Source: Agromyces allii (GTDB taxonomy: Bacteria > Actinomycetota > Actinomycetes > Actinomycetales > Microbacteriaceae). From it: 64,000 bases of DNA. Below the pieces are notes generated by a model. The model saw only the letters and a list, made by a program, of their open reading frames with translations. It made no database searches and had not been told where the DNA came from. The translations under genes and the position numbers were made by a program. Positions 34,774-44,043 of this stretch are shown here, one piece after another (position 1 is the stretch's first letter; the number at the start of each line of letters is the position of its first letter). The stretch spans positions 62,001 through 126,000 of the forward strand of contig NZ_WBIN01000013.1 in the NCBI RefSeq assembly GCF_009749385.1, in the 5' to 3' direction.

Positions 34774-36117
34774 TCACGGCGCGGCCGCCAACGGAGCCCC
34801 GTCGGCGTCCTGCTCCCACTCGCGCACGGCACGCGCGGCGATGAACGGCGCCCGCTGCTCGGCCCACTCGTCGACGGCGGCGAGTTCGGCCTCCTCCTGC
34901 CTGGCGACGAACGCGTCGGCGACGCGTCGGCCCGACTCCCGGCGGAGGCCCGCGCGGTACTCGGCGACGTCGAGTCTCGGCGCCGACTCGTCGCGCGCGC
35001 TGCGGAGCCGCTCGGCCGCCCGTTCGCGTTCGGCGGCCACGATGGTGTCGTCGGTGATCTGGGCGACCTCGTCGTAGGCGGTCGGCGCCATGAGGTTCTG
35101 CAGGGTCTTCGTGAGCACGGGCATGAGCTCGATGCACACGAAGAGCAGCGCGATCATGAGATGCGCGAAGCCGAGCATGCCGTTGCGCTCGCCGATGCGC
35201 CAGAGCGCGTCGAGGCGCGCGAGCATGCCGGTGCTCTGATCGGCCGCCGCGTCGTAGCGGGCGGCCTCGAGGTCGCGGGCCGCGGTCAACCGGTCGAGCT
35301 CCGCGCTGTCGGCGGCGAGCGTCTGCTCGGCCTGGGCGACCGCCTCGGCCGAACCGGTCTCGATGCGGGCCTCGGCCTGCGCCTTCGCTTCAGCCTCAGC
35401 GGCCTTCGCGGCGTCGAGGGCCGCGAGCTTGCCGTCGCGGTCGAGCTTCTTCGACTGCGTGATGGGGCCGTCGCCCACGATGCCGGTGCCTCCGGTGCCG
35501 TCGAGCTCGGCGAGCCAGACGCGGTTCGCCTCGTCGTAGGCCGCCTGCGCGGCGGCGGTCGCGGCCTGGGCGGCGACGTAGTCGGCATCGGCCGCCAGCG
35601 CGGCCCGTCCGCCGTCGGCGATGAGCGCTCGCTGTTCGGCGACGCTCTCGGTGAGCGCCGGGATCTCGTCGTAGCGGGGGTCGGCGGCGAGCTCCTCCTC
35701 GAACGCCTGCTTCGCCTCCAGCACCATGACCTCTGTCTCGGCGGCGATCTCGCGCTCGAACACCGCGAGCGTGAGCGGGGTCGCAACGACGACGCCGATG
35801 ACGAGGGCGAGCGCGACGCGCGGCAGTGCGAGCAGCAGGTTGGCGGAGGCACGTTTCTGGCGCGGCATGCCGACGACGAGCATGCGGTCGATCGCGAGGA
35901 TCACGAGACCCCAGCCGATGCCGACGACCACGGCCACCCAGACCGGCGCGGTGAGGGCCATGACGAGGGCGAACGTGGCTGCTGCGGCCGAGACGGCCGC
36001 GGTCGCGATGAGCACGAGGCCCATCGCGAGGTACCGCTGGCGCTGTCCGGGCGCGAGGGCGAGCGCATCGGGTCGCGCGCCGCCGAAGGTCGCAAGTCTG
36101 TCGCCGAGCCGGCTCAT
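34774..36117 (-). CDS. DUF4407-domain membrane protein
   Basis: The 447-residue protein has two N-terminal membrane helices (~28-80), a third near residues 100-120, and a long Ala/Glu-rich coiled region (~130-305). One more hydrophobic helix pair follows (NGMLGFAHLMIALLFVCIEL, ~320), and then a charged helical tail. This order matches DUF4407, a family of unknown function found in many bacteria. The coil is probably a scaffold facing one side of the membrane. Confidence 0.82.
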   Translation of the reverse strand: MSRLGDRLATFGGARPDALALAPGQRQRYLAMGLVLIATAAVSAAAATFALVMALTAPVWVAVVVGIGWGLVILAIDRMLVVGMPRQKRASANLLLALPRVALALVIGVVVATPLTLAVFEREIAAETEVMVLEAKQAFEEELAADPRYDEIPALTESVAEQRALIADGGRAALAADADYVAAQAATAAAQAAYDEANRVWLAELDGTGGTGIVGDGPITQSKKLDRDGKLAALDAAKAAEAEAKAQAEARIETGSAEAVAQAEQTLAADSAELDRLTAARDLEAARYDAAADQSTGMLARLDALWRIGERNGMLGFAHLMIALLFVCIELMPVLTKTLQNLMAPTAYDEVAQITDDTIVAAERERAAERLRSARDESAPRLDVAEYRAGLRRESGRRVADAFVARQEEAELAAVDEWAEQRAPFIAARAVREWEQDADGAPLAAAP

Positions 36118-36226
36118 CGGTCCCCCGATCCGTTCCGGATCGGTCCACCCCGGCCCGTCCGGCTCGACACGTTACTCCGCGCCCGACCGGGTGTCACTCG
36201 GGGAAACCCCCGAGTGACCCCCGATC

Positions 36227-37684
36227 TCAGCGGCGTACGGGGTGGTTCGAGCGGATCAGGCCCGCGGGGTCGACCGCGAGCTTGACCGCACGCAGGCGGT
36301 GCACGCGCTCGCCCCAGAGCTGCTCGGCAGACCTGGCGTGCTCGGCGAAGTTCAGGTACTCCACCGGTGCGCGCCACGGCTCGATGCGCGAGAACAGGCG
36401 CCCGAGCGAGGCCACGAGCGCGTCGCCGAGGCCGGGCATCGGGATGCCGCCGGCGAACACGAGGTACTGCGCGTCGAAGCCCGAGACGACCCCGGGCGTC
36501 GGCACGCCGTGCTCGGCGGCCAGCGCGAGCGCCGTGTCGGGGTCGAGCGCACCGCCGAGGTGGCGGAGCTCGGCGACGAGCAGGGCGGTGTCGGCACCGG
36601 GCCCGACGGCCTCGAGGAACGCGCGCACGGTGGCGGGCGAGAGCTCGGAGAGCATCATGCCGTCGCCGAATCCGGGCGAGGGCTCCGGCGGGTCCATGTG
36701 CAGCTGCAGCAGTTCCGCGACGGGCTGGGGGTGCACGGTGTCGAGCTCCGGGGCGTGCGCGCGCAGCGGGGCGAGCAGTTCGTCGGCGCGCTCGGGGCTC
36801 TCCTGGCAGACGGCCTCGATGAGCAGCAGCGAGCGTCCGGCGAGGAACGGCGGCAGCTCGGGCACGTCGGGCAGGCGCATGACGCGCGCGGTCGACGTGA
36901 CGCTGTCGGGCAGCCCGCCCGTCCAGGCGGCCCACGTCTGCAGCACCTCGTCCGCGGCATCCAGAGGCCAGAGCATCATGCCCGCGACCACCTCGGCGAT
37001 CGGGAAGAGCCGGAACTCGAGCGCCGTGACGACGCCGAAGTCGCCGCCGCCGCCGCGCACCGCCCAGAACAGGTCGGTGTCGTGCTCGGCGTCGACACGG
37101 CGCAGCACGCCGTCGGCGGTCACGATCTCGGCCGCGAGCACCTGGTTCGCGGCGAGGCCGTGCGAGCGGGCGAGCCAGCTCACGCCGCCGCCGAGGGTGT
37201 AGCCCATGACGCCGACGTCGTGCGACGATCCGGCGAGCGCGGCGAGGCCGTGCGGGGCCGCGGCGGCGACCACGTCGCCCCACTGGGCACCCGGCTGGAT
37301 GCGGGCGACACGAGCCTCGACGTCGATCTCGACGCCTCGCAGCTCGTGCATGCGCAGCAGCACGACCTCGTCGAAGTCGTCCTGGGCGGCGAGGGGGCCG
37401 GCGTTGTGGCCGGTCGACTGGGCGGCGACGCCGAGGCCGGCGGCACCTGCGGCACGCACGGTCGCGACGGCGTCCGATGCGCTCGCGGCGACGACGACCG
37501 CGGCCGGGCGCTGGTCGACGGCGAGGTTCCAGGCGGTGCGGTCGGCATCCCAGCGGGGGTCGCCGGGGACGCTCAGTCGTCCCTCGAGGCGGGCGGCGAG
37601 GTCGGCGAAGGCCTCCTCGCGGGTGACGAGCTCGGTGGCGACGGAGTCGAGGTCGAGGTCGGCGATGGACATGGGGGTGTTCAC
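36227..37684 (-). CDS. BBE-type FAD-binding oxidoreductase
   Basis: This 485-residue flavoprotein has a PCMH-type FAD domain (~60-235). Motifs are RPAAVVVAASASDAVATVR, a His in AAQSTGHNAGPL that may carry FAD covalently, SHDVGVMGYTLGGGVSWLAR and FWAVRGGGGDFGVVTALEFR. The BBE C-terminal segment YLNFAEHARSAEQLWG completes the family. The Cys used for double covalent linkage in berberine-bridge enzymes is absent. The GTG start has an AAAGGA ribosome-binding site 6 nt upstream; an internal ATG at 37672 is less favoured. Substrate unknown. It is divergent from an LLM oxidoreductase. Confidence 0.9.
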   Translation of the reverse strand: MNTPMSIADLDLDSVATELVTREEAFADLAARLEGRLSVPGDPRWDADRTAWNLAVDQRPAAVVVAASASDAVATVRAAGAAGLGVAAQSTGHNAGPLAAQDDFDEVVLLRMHELRGVEIDVEARVARIQPGAQWGDVVAAAAPHGLAALAGSSHDVGVMGYTLGGGVSWLARSHGLAANQVLAAEIVTADGVLRRVDAEHDTDLFWAVRGGGGDFGVVTALEFRLFPIAEVVAGMMLWPLDAADEVLQTWAAWTGGLPDSVTSTARVMRLPDVPELPPFLAGRSLLLIEAVCQESPERADELLAPLRAHAPELDTVHPQPVAELLQLHMDPPEPSPGFGDGMMLSELSPATVRAFLEAVGPGADTALLVAELRHLGGALDPDTALALAAEHGVPTPGVVSGFDAQYLVFAGGIPMPGLGDALVASLGRLFSRIEPWRAPVEYLNFAEHARSAEQLWGERVHRLRAVKLAVDPAGLIRSNHPVRR

Positions 37685-37870
37685 GGTGGTTCCTTTCGAT
37701 GGAGTCGCGCCGCGGGCCCTGGCCCCACTCGGTGAGGCGGACGGCCGCGGGACTTCCCATCGGCACGCACGAACGCAGAACCCATACAACGGCGGCGGGC
37801 GGCACCGCGCGCCAGTGGCATCCCTGCGGAATCCTCAGGGTTATCCCGAGACGTTCGTCAGGGCGATGAA

Positions 37871-37888
37871 CGGATGCCGCGGCATCCG
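37871..37888. repeat. Perfect palindrome of the over-represented word
   Basis: CGGATGCCGCGGCATCCG, an 18-bp perfect palindrome made of the frequent window word and its complement. It lies in the promoter region between divergent oxidoreductase genes and is the only intergenic one of the four copies. Confidence 0.7.
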
Positions 37889-37923
37889 GAATACCCGAAC
37901 GACGCCGCCGGTTGTCGTTGGAG

Positions 37924-38982
37924 ATGTCTGAAACGCTGCGCCTGTCCGTGCTCGATCTCGTTCCCGTGCGGAGCGGCCAGACCAGTGCGGGAGCCGTCGC
38001 GGCCTCCGTGGGCCTGGCCAAGCTCGCCGACCGGCTGGGGTACACCCGCTACTGGTTCGCCGAGCACCACAACATGCGCTCGGTCGCCTCGACCACGCCG
38101 CCCGTGCTGATCGCCGCGACCGTCGCGCAGACCGAGCGCATCCGCGTCGGGTCGGGCGGCGTCATGCTGCCGAACCACGCGCCGTTCGTCGTCGCCGAGC
38201 AGTTCGCCGCGCTCGAGGCCATCGCGCCGGGCCGCATCGACCTCGGCCTCGGTCGCGCGCCGGGCAGCGACCCCGTCATCACGCAGCTGCTGCGCATCTC
38301 GGGGCCGACGGCCGACGTCGACCGGTTCCCCGATCACATCGCCGACATCCTGAGCCTCGTCTCGCCCGACGGCGCGACGCTGCGCCTCACGAGCGGGCGC
38401 GAGTACGCGATCACGGCGACGCCGAACGCCGCGGGCGTGCCGCTCGTGTGGCTGCTCGGCTCGAGCGACTACTCGGCGAAGCTCGCCGCCTCGCTCGGAC
38501 TGCCCTACGTCTTCGCGAACCACTTCTCGGGCGAGGGCCTCGAGCGTGCGCTCGAGCTCTACCGCACCGAGTACCAGCCGAGCGAGGCGCATCCGACCCC
38601 GCAGACCTTCCTCACCGCCAACGCGTCGGTCGCGCCCACGCACGACGAGGCCCGCGCTCGCGCCCTGCCCCAGTTGCGCGCGATGGCCCGCCTGCACGCG
38701 GGCCGCCCGATGCGCGAGCTCGAGACCGTCGAGGAGGCGCAGTCGGCCGCGACCGACTCCGCGGTCGACCAGGTCATCGCCGGCATGGAACGACGCTGGA
38801 TCATCGGCGAACCGGATGCCGCGGCATCCGAACTGCGCACCCTCGCGACCCGCCACGGCATCGACGAGATCATGGTCTCGCCCATCTCGGGCGCCTTCGC
38901 GAGCGAGGCGACGGATGCCGCGCCCGGGCGCGAGCAGACGCTCGCGCTGCTGGCCGGGCAGCTGCTGCCGCCCGTCGACTAG
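37924..38982 (+). CDS. LLM-class flavin-dependent oxidoreductase (luciferase-like)
   Basis: The 352-residue protein (MSETLRLSVLDLVPVRSGQ) has GYTRYWFAEHHNMRSVASTT, IRVGSGGVMLPNHAPFVVAE, RIDLGLGRAPGSDP and VWLLGSSDYSAKLAASLGLP. This is the single-component luciferase-like monooxygenase type (YwiM/YvbT-like) with an FMN-binding TIM barrel. A TTG four codons upstream (37912) is an alternative start. I prefer the ATG because family proteins begin there. Substrate unknown. A strong terminator lies ~110 bp after its stop. Confidence 0.9.
   Translation: MSETLRLSVLDLVPVRSGQTSAGAVAASVGLAKLADRLGYTRYWFAEHHNMRSVASTTPPVLIAATVAQTERIRVGSGGVMLPNHAPFVVAEQFAALEAIAPGRIDLGLGRAPGSDPVITQLLRISGPTADVDRFPDHIADILSLVSPDGATLRLTSGREYAITATPNAAGVPLVWLLGSSDYSAKLAASLGLPYVFANHFSGEGLERALELYRTEYQPSEAHPTPQTFLTANASVAPTHDEARARALPQLRAMARLHAGRPMRELETVEEAQSAATDSAVDQVIAGMERRWIIGEPDAAASELRTLATRHGIDEIMVSPISGAFASEATDAAPGREQTLALLAGQLLPPVD
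38813..38830. repeat. Perfect palindrome of the over-represented word (coding)
   Basis: CGGATGCCGCGGCATCCG inside the luciferase-like gene, read as Asp-Ala-Ala-Ala-Ser with the locally uncommon codons GAT, GCA and TCC. Confidence 0.7.
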
Positions 38983-38992
38983 CCGCTCCCGG

Positions 38993-39066
38993 CGGTCGGG
39001 GCGCGGAGCGTCTCGAGGCCAACGGCCGAGCGCATCCGACGGTCGAGGAGCGAAGCGTCCCGACCG
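38993..39066. repeat. REP-like palindrome, divergent variant
   Basis: CGGTCGGG (38993-39000) and CCCGACCG (39059-39066) bracket GCGTCTCGAGG and GGTCGAGGAGCG words like those of the elements at 20405 and 20897. It is probably a diverged member of the same palindromic family, placed just before a terminator. Confidence 0.45.
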
Positions 39067-39089
39067 GCATGCTGCCCCCGCACATGACG

Positions 39090-39119
39090 ACGCCCGCACG
39101 ACGTGAGTCGTGCGGGCGT
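39090..39119. terminator. Strong bidirectional terminator hairpin
   Basis: ACGCCCGCACGAC (39090-39102) pairs perfectly over 13 bp with GTCGTGCGGGCGT (39107-39119) around a GTGA tetraloop, followed by TCCGTTGCTTC. It sits between convergent genes ending at 38982 and 39146. Confidence 0.85.
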
Positions 39120-39145
39120 TCCGTTGCTTCGGGGTGAGCCGCGGC

Positions 39146-39562
39146 TCAGGCCGCGAGGCCGAGCCGACGCAGGTCGTCGCCCGAGGCGCTGTACTCGGAT
39201 CCGGCCTCGACCACGTACTCGCGCGGCACCCTGGCGGCGTTCTGCACGCGCGCCTCCCTGCCGACCTGGGCGAAGGGGCCCACGACGGCGCTGCGGCCGA
39301 CGACCGCGCGCTGGCCGATGCGGGCGTTCACGCCCACGACCGCGCGCTCGGCGACGATCGCTCCTGCTTCGACCCATGCGCCGTGCTCGATGCGCACTCC
39401 GCGCTGCACCTCGGCTCCGGGGTCGACGTACGCCGTCGGGTCGACGAAGGCGCTCGGGTCGACCTTCGCCGTCGTCGAGACGAGGCCACGGCCGTTCGCG
39501 TGCTTGCGGTAGCGACGCAGGACCCCGGCTTCGTCTTCGAACTCGACGTAACTGATTCCCAC
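39146..39562 (-). CDS. Left-handed beta-helix (hexapeptide-repeat) protein
   Basis: This 138-residue protein has an N-terminal ~30 residues (GISYVEFEDEAGVLRRYRKH) and then about 12 hexapeptide turns of the [LIV]-G-x-x-x-x type (VDPSAFVDPTAYVDPGAEVQ, VGVNARIGQRAVVGRSAVVG). Many such folds are acyltransferases or gamma-carbonic anhydrase-like. No catalytic His set is obvious, so it may be a binding or scaffold protein. The GTG start is fixed by a GGAGGGAGGACAAC ribosome-binding region. A TATCAA box about 45 nt upstream is the likely -10. Confidence 0.82.
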   Translation of the reverse strand: MGISYVEFEDEAGVLRRYRKHANGRGLVSTTAKVDPSAFVDPTAYVDPGAEVQRGVRIEHGAWVEAGAIVAERAVVGVNARIGQRAVVGRSAVVGPFAQVGREARVQNAARVPREYVVEAGSEYSASGDDLRRLGLAA

Positions 39563-39827
39563 GTTGTCCTCCCTCCGGCGCGGGGTCTTCCGCACCCGGA
39601 CATTGATACAACACCGCGCACGACCGGGGCATTCCCGCGGCGGAGGTCCTACGCCGGCCCCGATTCTCAGTGCCTGCCCTGATTCGCCCGGGTGCCAGCA
39701 CCGAGATCGTGGGGAATCGGTGGCGGGCGACATCCGCGCGTGGCTAGCGTCGCCCCTCGTGCCGGGTGTTCACCGGCATGCGCCGGGCGCATCCGCCCGG
39801 TTCGCCGCATCCGTCGAAGAGATCCAC

Positions 39828-41159
39828 ATGTCGAACTACCTGCTCTGCTCCAACCCGATCCAGGGGCACGTCGCCCCGATCGTCGCCATCGCCCGCGACC
39901 TCGTGTCGCGCGGCCACCGCGTCACGGTGCTGACCGGCTCGCGCTTCCGCGACGCGGTCGAGGCCGCCGGCGCGACCCACCGGGCCCTCGGGGGCCTCGC
40001 CGACTACGACGATCGCGACGTGCACGACCAGCTGCCCGACCGCGACCGCTACCGGGGCATCGCCAAGCTGCAGTACGACGTGCAGACGATCTTCGTGAAG
40101 ACCGTGCCCGACCAGTTCGCGGCCGTCGAGGCGGCGATCGACGAGGTCTCGCCCGACGCGATCGTCGTCGAGTCTGCCTTCGCCGGCGTGCTGCCGCTGC
40201 TGATCGACCGGCAGCACGACGCGGAGGCGGGCCATCCGCCGATCGTCGCGGTCGGCGTGCTCCCCTTCAGCCAGTCCAGCGCGGATGTCGCACCCTACGG
40301 CCTCGGGCTCCTGCCCGTGCCGGGCGGGCTCGGCCGGATCCGCAACCGGGTGCTGAACGTGCTCGTGCAGCGCGTCGTGTTCCGTGCGACCCAGAAGCTC
40401 GCGAACGAGCTGCTGCACTCGCTGGGGCGCCCGAGCCTGTCGTCGTTCGTGCTCGACCTGTCGCGCGTGCACGAGCGGTTCCTGCAGCTCGGCCCATCCG
40501 ACTTCGAGCCGCCGCGCCGCGACCTGACGCCGACCGTGCGGTTCGTCGGCACGGTGCTGCCGCCGGCTCCGGCCGCCGGCGCGCTGCCCGACTGGTGGCA
40601 CGAGCTCGACGGCGACCGTCCGGTCGTGCACGTCACGCAGGGCACGATCGACAACAAGGAGCTCGACCGACTCATCCGGCCGACGCTCGACGCCCTCGCC
40701 GACCGCGACGTGCTCGTCGTCGTCTCGACCGGCGGCCGCCCCGTCTCCGAGCTCGGCGAGCTGCCCGCCAACGCGCGGGCCGCGGAGTTCCTGCCCTACG
40801 ACCTGCTGATGCCGAAGACCGACGTGTTCGTCACGAACGCCGGATACGGCGGAACCCAGTTCGCCCTGAGCCACGGCGTTCCCCTGGTCGCCGCCGGCGA
40901 CACCGAGGACAAGCCCGAGGTGTCGATGCGAGTCGAGTGGTCGGGCGCGGGCGTCAACCTCCGTTCGGGCACGCCGACCGCCGAGGCCGTGCGCGAGGGC
41001 GTCGACCGCGTGCTCGCCGATCCGGCGTTCACCGACCGCGCGCAGGCCCTCGCGGACGCGATCGCCGAGTACGACACGTTCGGCCTCATCGAGGCGGAGC
41101 TCGAGGCGGCCGTGCTCGCCCACGGGTCGCGGATGCCGGCGGCTGCGCCGGTCGAGTAG
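39828..41159 (+). CDS. MGT-type glycosyltransferase (GT1 family)
   Basis: The 443-residue GT-B protein begins with an acceptor-side fold MSNYLLCSNPIQGHVAPIVA (the family's GHV/GHxxP motif). Its donor-binding end has VVHVTQGTIDNKELDRL, LPYDLLMPKTDVFVTNAGYG and GTQFALSHGVPLVAAGDTED. It probably moves a sugar from a nucleotide-sugar to a macrolide, sterol or other small lipid. The acceptor is unknown. The ATG follows an AAGAGA-type ribosome-binding site. It precedes the iron-box operon by 38 bp but is not part of it. Confidence 0.88.
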   Translation: MSNYLLCSNPIQGHVAPIVAIARDLVSRGHRVTVLTGSRFRDAVEAAGATHRALGGLADYDDRDVHDQLPDRDRYRGIAKLQYDVQTIFVKTVPDQFAAVEAAIDEVSPDAIVVESAFAGVLPLLIDRQHDAEAGHPPIVAVGVLPFSQSSADVAPYGLGLLPVPGGLGRIRNRVLNVLVQRVVFRATQKLANELLHSLGRPSLSSFVLDLSRVHERFLQLGPSDFEPPRRDLTPTVRFVGTVLPPAPAAGALPDWWHELDGDRPVVHVTQGTIDNKELDRLIRPTLDALADRDVLVVVSTGGRPVSELGELPANARAAEFLPYDLLMPKTDVFVTNAGYGGTQFALSHGVPLVAAGDTEDKPEVSMRVEWSGAGVNLRSGTPTAEAVREGVDRVLADPAFTDRAQALADAIAEYDTFGLIEAELEAAVLAHGSRMPAAAPVE

Positions 41160-41197
41160 TGCCGGCGGCGGGGGCGGGTGTCGCGGCATCCGACACC

Positions 41198-41216
41198 AAA
41201 GGTTAGGCTGTCCTAA
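41198..41216 (+). promoter_or_regulatory. DtxR/IdeR-type iron box upstream of the ECF transporter operon
   Basis: AAAGGTTAGGCTGTCCTAA matches the actinobacterial iron-box consensus TTAGGTTAGGCTAACCTAA at 15 of 19 positions. Its core TTAGG (41203-41207) and CCTAA (41212-41216) is a perfect inverted repeat around CTGT. The TAGGCT inside it (41204-41209) is also a good -10 box. A bound Fe2+-regulator would then block the promoter, giving expression under low iron. Confidence 0.78.
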
Positions 41217-41290
41217 GCCGATCGCTCGGCGAGCCCCCACTCACTGCCGCACCGGCCACGCAGCCGATCCGGCCGATCTCCGGGACCCAC

Positions 41291-43021
41291 GTGACCGCCG
41301 CCCCCCTCATCAGCCTCGATGCCGTGAGCATCCGCCACGACGAGTCCGCGCGGCCGACGCCCGACGGCGTCTCGTTCGAGGTGCGCCCCGGCGAGGTCGT
41401 GCTGCTGCTCGGGCCGTCGGGCTGCGGCAAGTCCACGCTCGCGCTCGCGCTCGACGGGCTCGTGCCGCACGCGGTGCCCGCAACGCTCGAGGGCACCGTT
41501 CGCGTCGCCGGACTCGACAGCGCCGAGCACACGGTCGCCGAGCTCAGCGAGCACGTCGCGATGGTGTTCCAGGACCCCGACGCGCAGGTCGTGACGGGCA
41601 CGCTGCTCGACGAGGTGTGCTTCGGTCCCGAGAACCAGCTCGTGCCGGCCGCCGAGGTGCTCGAGCGCGCCGAGCGCGCACTGAAGCTCGTCGGTCTCTG
41701 GGAGCGCCGCGCCGACAACCCCGACGTGCTCTCGGGCGGCGGCCGCCAGCGTCTCGCGGTCGCATGCGCGCTCGCCCTGGCCGCGCCGGTGCTCGTGCTC
41801 GACGAGCCAACCGCGAACCTCGACCCCGCGGGCATCGACGAGGTCTACGCGGTGCTCCGCGACCTCGCGAGCGAGCGCGACCACGCGATCGTGCTCGTCG
41901 AGCACAACCTCGACGCCGCCGTCGACATCGTCGACCGGGTCATCGTGCTCGACGCCGCGGGCCGACTCGTCATCGACGGCCCTGCGCGCGACGTGCTGCA
42001 GGACCGGGCCGAGCAGCTGCTCGAGCTCGGCGTGTGGCTGCCCGTCTCGACGCTCGCGGCGCTCCGCCTGCGCGACGCGGGCATCGTGCTCGACCCGCTG
42101 CCGCTCAGCCCGGCCGAACTCGCCGCGGCGCTCGACGCCGTCGAGGTGCTGCCCTCCCCGCGCCTGGACGCAGACGCGCCCGCCGCCGCCACCGACGGCG
42201 CCGCGCCCGCCATCACCGTGCGCGACTGCTCGGTGCGGCGCGGCGGCCGCCGAGGGCCGGTCGTCGTCGACGGCGTCGACCTCGACGTGGCATCCGGCGA
42301 CTTCCTCGCGATCGTCGGCACGAACGGCGCCGGCAAGACCACGCTGCTGCAGGCCATCGCGGGCGTCATCGCCTCGCCGAAGGGCAGCGTCGACGTGCTC
42401 GGCCTCGACCCGTCGCGGGCCGATGCGCGCACCCGCGCCAGGCAGATCGGGTTCGTCTTCCAGAACCCCGAGCACCAGTTCGTCGCGCACACGGTCGCCG
42501 AGGAGCTCGAGCTCGGACTGCGCCTGCAGGGCGTCGACGACGAGACCCGCCGCGTCGAGGTCGACCGCATGCTCGCCCGCTTCGACCTGACCGAGCACCG
42601 CGACCGGCACCCGTTCCTGCTCTCGGGCGGGCAGAAGCGCCGCCTCTCGGTCGGCACGGCGCTCGTCGCCGGCGCCCCCGTGCTCGCGCTCGACGAGCCC
42701 ACGTTCGGGCAGGACCGGGCGCGCGCCTCCGAGCTGCTCGACATCCTCAGCGGCCTGAACGCCGAGGGCACGACCGTGCTCGTCGTCACGCACGACCTGC
42801 AGCTCGTCGCCGACCACGCCACGCACGTCGCCGTCATGCGCGACGGGCGCCTGCTCGGCGTCGGCACGACGGCCGACGTGCTCGCGGGTCCGCTGATCGA
42901 GGCGGCCGGGCTGCGGCATCCGCCCCTCGCTCGTGCGACCCGCGGCCTCGCGTCGCACCCCGAATGGCATGCGGTGACGCGGATGTCGCAGCTGCCCGTC
43001 GCCCGCAGGGCCGCCGCATGA
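41291..43021 (+). CDS. ECF transporter ATPase, two fused ATP-binding domains (EcfA-EcfA')
   Basis: The 576-residue protein contains two ABC ATPases. Domain 1 (~5-225) has Walker A GPSGCGKST (41-49), Q-loop MVFQDPDAQVV and signature VLSGGGRQRLA. Domain 2 (~310-530) has Walker A GTNGAGKTT (~343), FVFQNPEHQFV and signature LLSGGQKRRLS. In ECF importers these ATPases power uptake through EcfT. The VFQ(N/D)PxxQ Q-loops are typical of CbiO/EcfA. The GTG start is 75 bp after the iron box. Its stop overlaps the next ATG (ATGA). Confidence 0.93.
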   Translation: MTAAPLISLDAVSIRHDESARPTPDGVSFEVRPGEVVLLLGPSGCGKSTLALALDGLVPHAVPATLEGTVRVAGLDSAEHTVAELSEHVAMVFQDPDAQVVTGTLLDEVCFGPENQLVPAAEVLERAERALKLVGLWERRADNPDVLSGGGRQRLAVACALALAAPVLVLDEPTANLDPAGIDEVYAVLRDLASERDHAIVLVEHNLDAAVDIVDRVIVLDAAGRLVIDGPARDVLQDRAEQLLELGVWLPVSTLAALRLRDAGIVLDPLPLSPAELAAALDAVEVLPSPRLDADAPAAATDGAAPAITVRDCSVRRGGRRGPVVVDGVDLDVASGDFLAIVGTNGAGKTTLLQAIAGVIASPKGSVDVLGLDPSRADARTRARQIGFVFQNPEHQFVAHTVAEELELGLRLQGVDDETRRVEVDRMLARFDLTEHRDRHPFLLSGGQKRRLSVGTALVAGAPVLALDEPTFGQDRARASELLDILSGLNAEGTTVLVVTHDLQLVADHATHVAVMRDGRLLGVGTTADVLAGPLIEAAGLRHPPLARATRGLASHPEWHAVTRMSQLPVARRAAA

Positions 43022-43980
43022 GCGCCGTGACGCCCGACCTGACGCCCGAGGCCGCCGCGCCCACGAGCGGCACGAACGGCGCGGCGCCCGCGGCACCGGC
43101 GGCGCAGCCCGGAGCGCCCGCCCGCACCGTCGACCCGTACGCCGAGCAGGCGCCCGCCCCCGGCATCCGCTTCCTGCACTACCTGAACCCGCTCGCGAAG
43201 TTCGCGGCGCCGCTGCCCGTGATGCTCGCGCTGATCTTCACGCGCGGCCTCGCGATCCCGATCGCGTTCATCGTGCTCGCCCTGGCGCTGCTCGTGATCG
43301 GCGCCCGCCTGTCGGGCCGCGCCCTGGCGGTGCTGCTCCTCGGCGTGCCGGTGGTGATCCTCGTGCTCGGTCTCAGCTTCGGGCTGTGGGTCGACCCCGA
43401 GCGCATCCCGGGCGGGGGCGCCGCGGCATCCGTCGTCATCTTCGAGATCGGCGACTGGCAGTTCACCCTCGCGGCCTACCTCGTCGGCCTCGCGACCGCG
43501 CTACGCATCGCCGCGCTGCTCATGCTCTCGCTCATCGCGGGCCTCACGACGAGCGGACCCGAACTCGTGCGAGCGCTCGTGCAGAACCTGCGCGTTCCCT
43601 ACCGCATCGGCTACACGGCCCTCGCGGCGCTGCGGTTCGTGCCGCGCTTCGGGCACGAGCTCGAGGTCATCCGCGCGGCGCATCGCGTTCGCGGGACGGA
43701 TGCCGGGCGCGGGCCGATCGCGGCCGTGCGCCGCACGATCGGCACGGCGATCCCGCTGCTCGCGAGCGCCATCCGCCATGCCGAGCGCGTCGCCCTCGCG
43801 ATGGACGCCCGCGCGTTCGGCGCCCACGCGACCCGGACCGAGCGCACGATCAGCCGCTGGCGCGTGCGCGACACGGTCTTCGTGATCGCGTTCTGGGTCG
43901 TCTCGATCGGCATCTACTGGTGGGCGCTCCAGGCCGGACTCGGCGGCGTCACCTCGGACCGCACGGAGGTCGGGCTCTGA
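43018..43980 (+). CDS. ecfT: ECF transporter transmembrane protein EcfT
   Basis: This 320-residue protein has a ~50-residue Ala/Pro-rich N terminus and about five or six membrane helices (NPLAKFAAPLPVMLALIFTR, IPIAFIVLALALLVIGARLS, AVLLLGVPVVILVLGLSFGL, ALRIAALLMLSLIAGLT and a C-terminal TVFVIAFWVVSIGIYWWAL). The two EcfT coupling-helix motifs that dock on the ATPases appear as AHRVRGTDAG and MDARAFGA. It links the fused ATPase to the S component. It is co-translated with the ATPase gene and lies 63 bp before the flavoprotein gene. Confidence 0.9.
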   Translation: MSAVTPDLTPEAAAPTSGTNGAAPAAPAAQPGAPARTVDPYAEQAPAPGIRFLHYLNPLAKFAAPLPVMLALIFTRGLAIPIAFIVLALALLVIGARLSGRALAVLLLGVPVVILVLGLSFGLWVDPERIPGGGAAASVVIFEIGDWQFTLAAYLVGLATALRIAALLMLSLIAGLTTSGPELVRALVQNLRVPYRIGYTALAALRFVPRFGHELEVIRAAHRVRGTDAGRGPIAAVRRTIGTAIPLLASAIRHAERVALAMDARAFGAHATRTERTISRWRVRDTVFVIAFWVVSIGIYWWALQAGLGGVTSDRTEVGL

Positions 43981-44043
43981 CCGCCCGGCCGCTGCCGCAG
44001 ACCACCCGCACTCCCACGACCCCAGAATCCGAGAGGATCCCCG

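Noticed and set aside
39828-41159. Glycosyltransferase as part of the iron-regulated operon
   Set aside because: It ends 38 bp before the iron box and promoter, so it is upstream of, not inside, the transcription unit.
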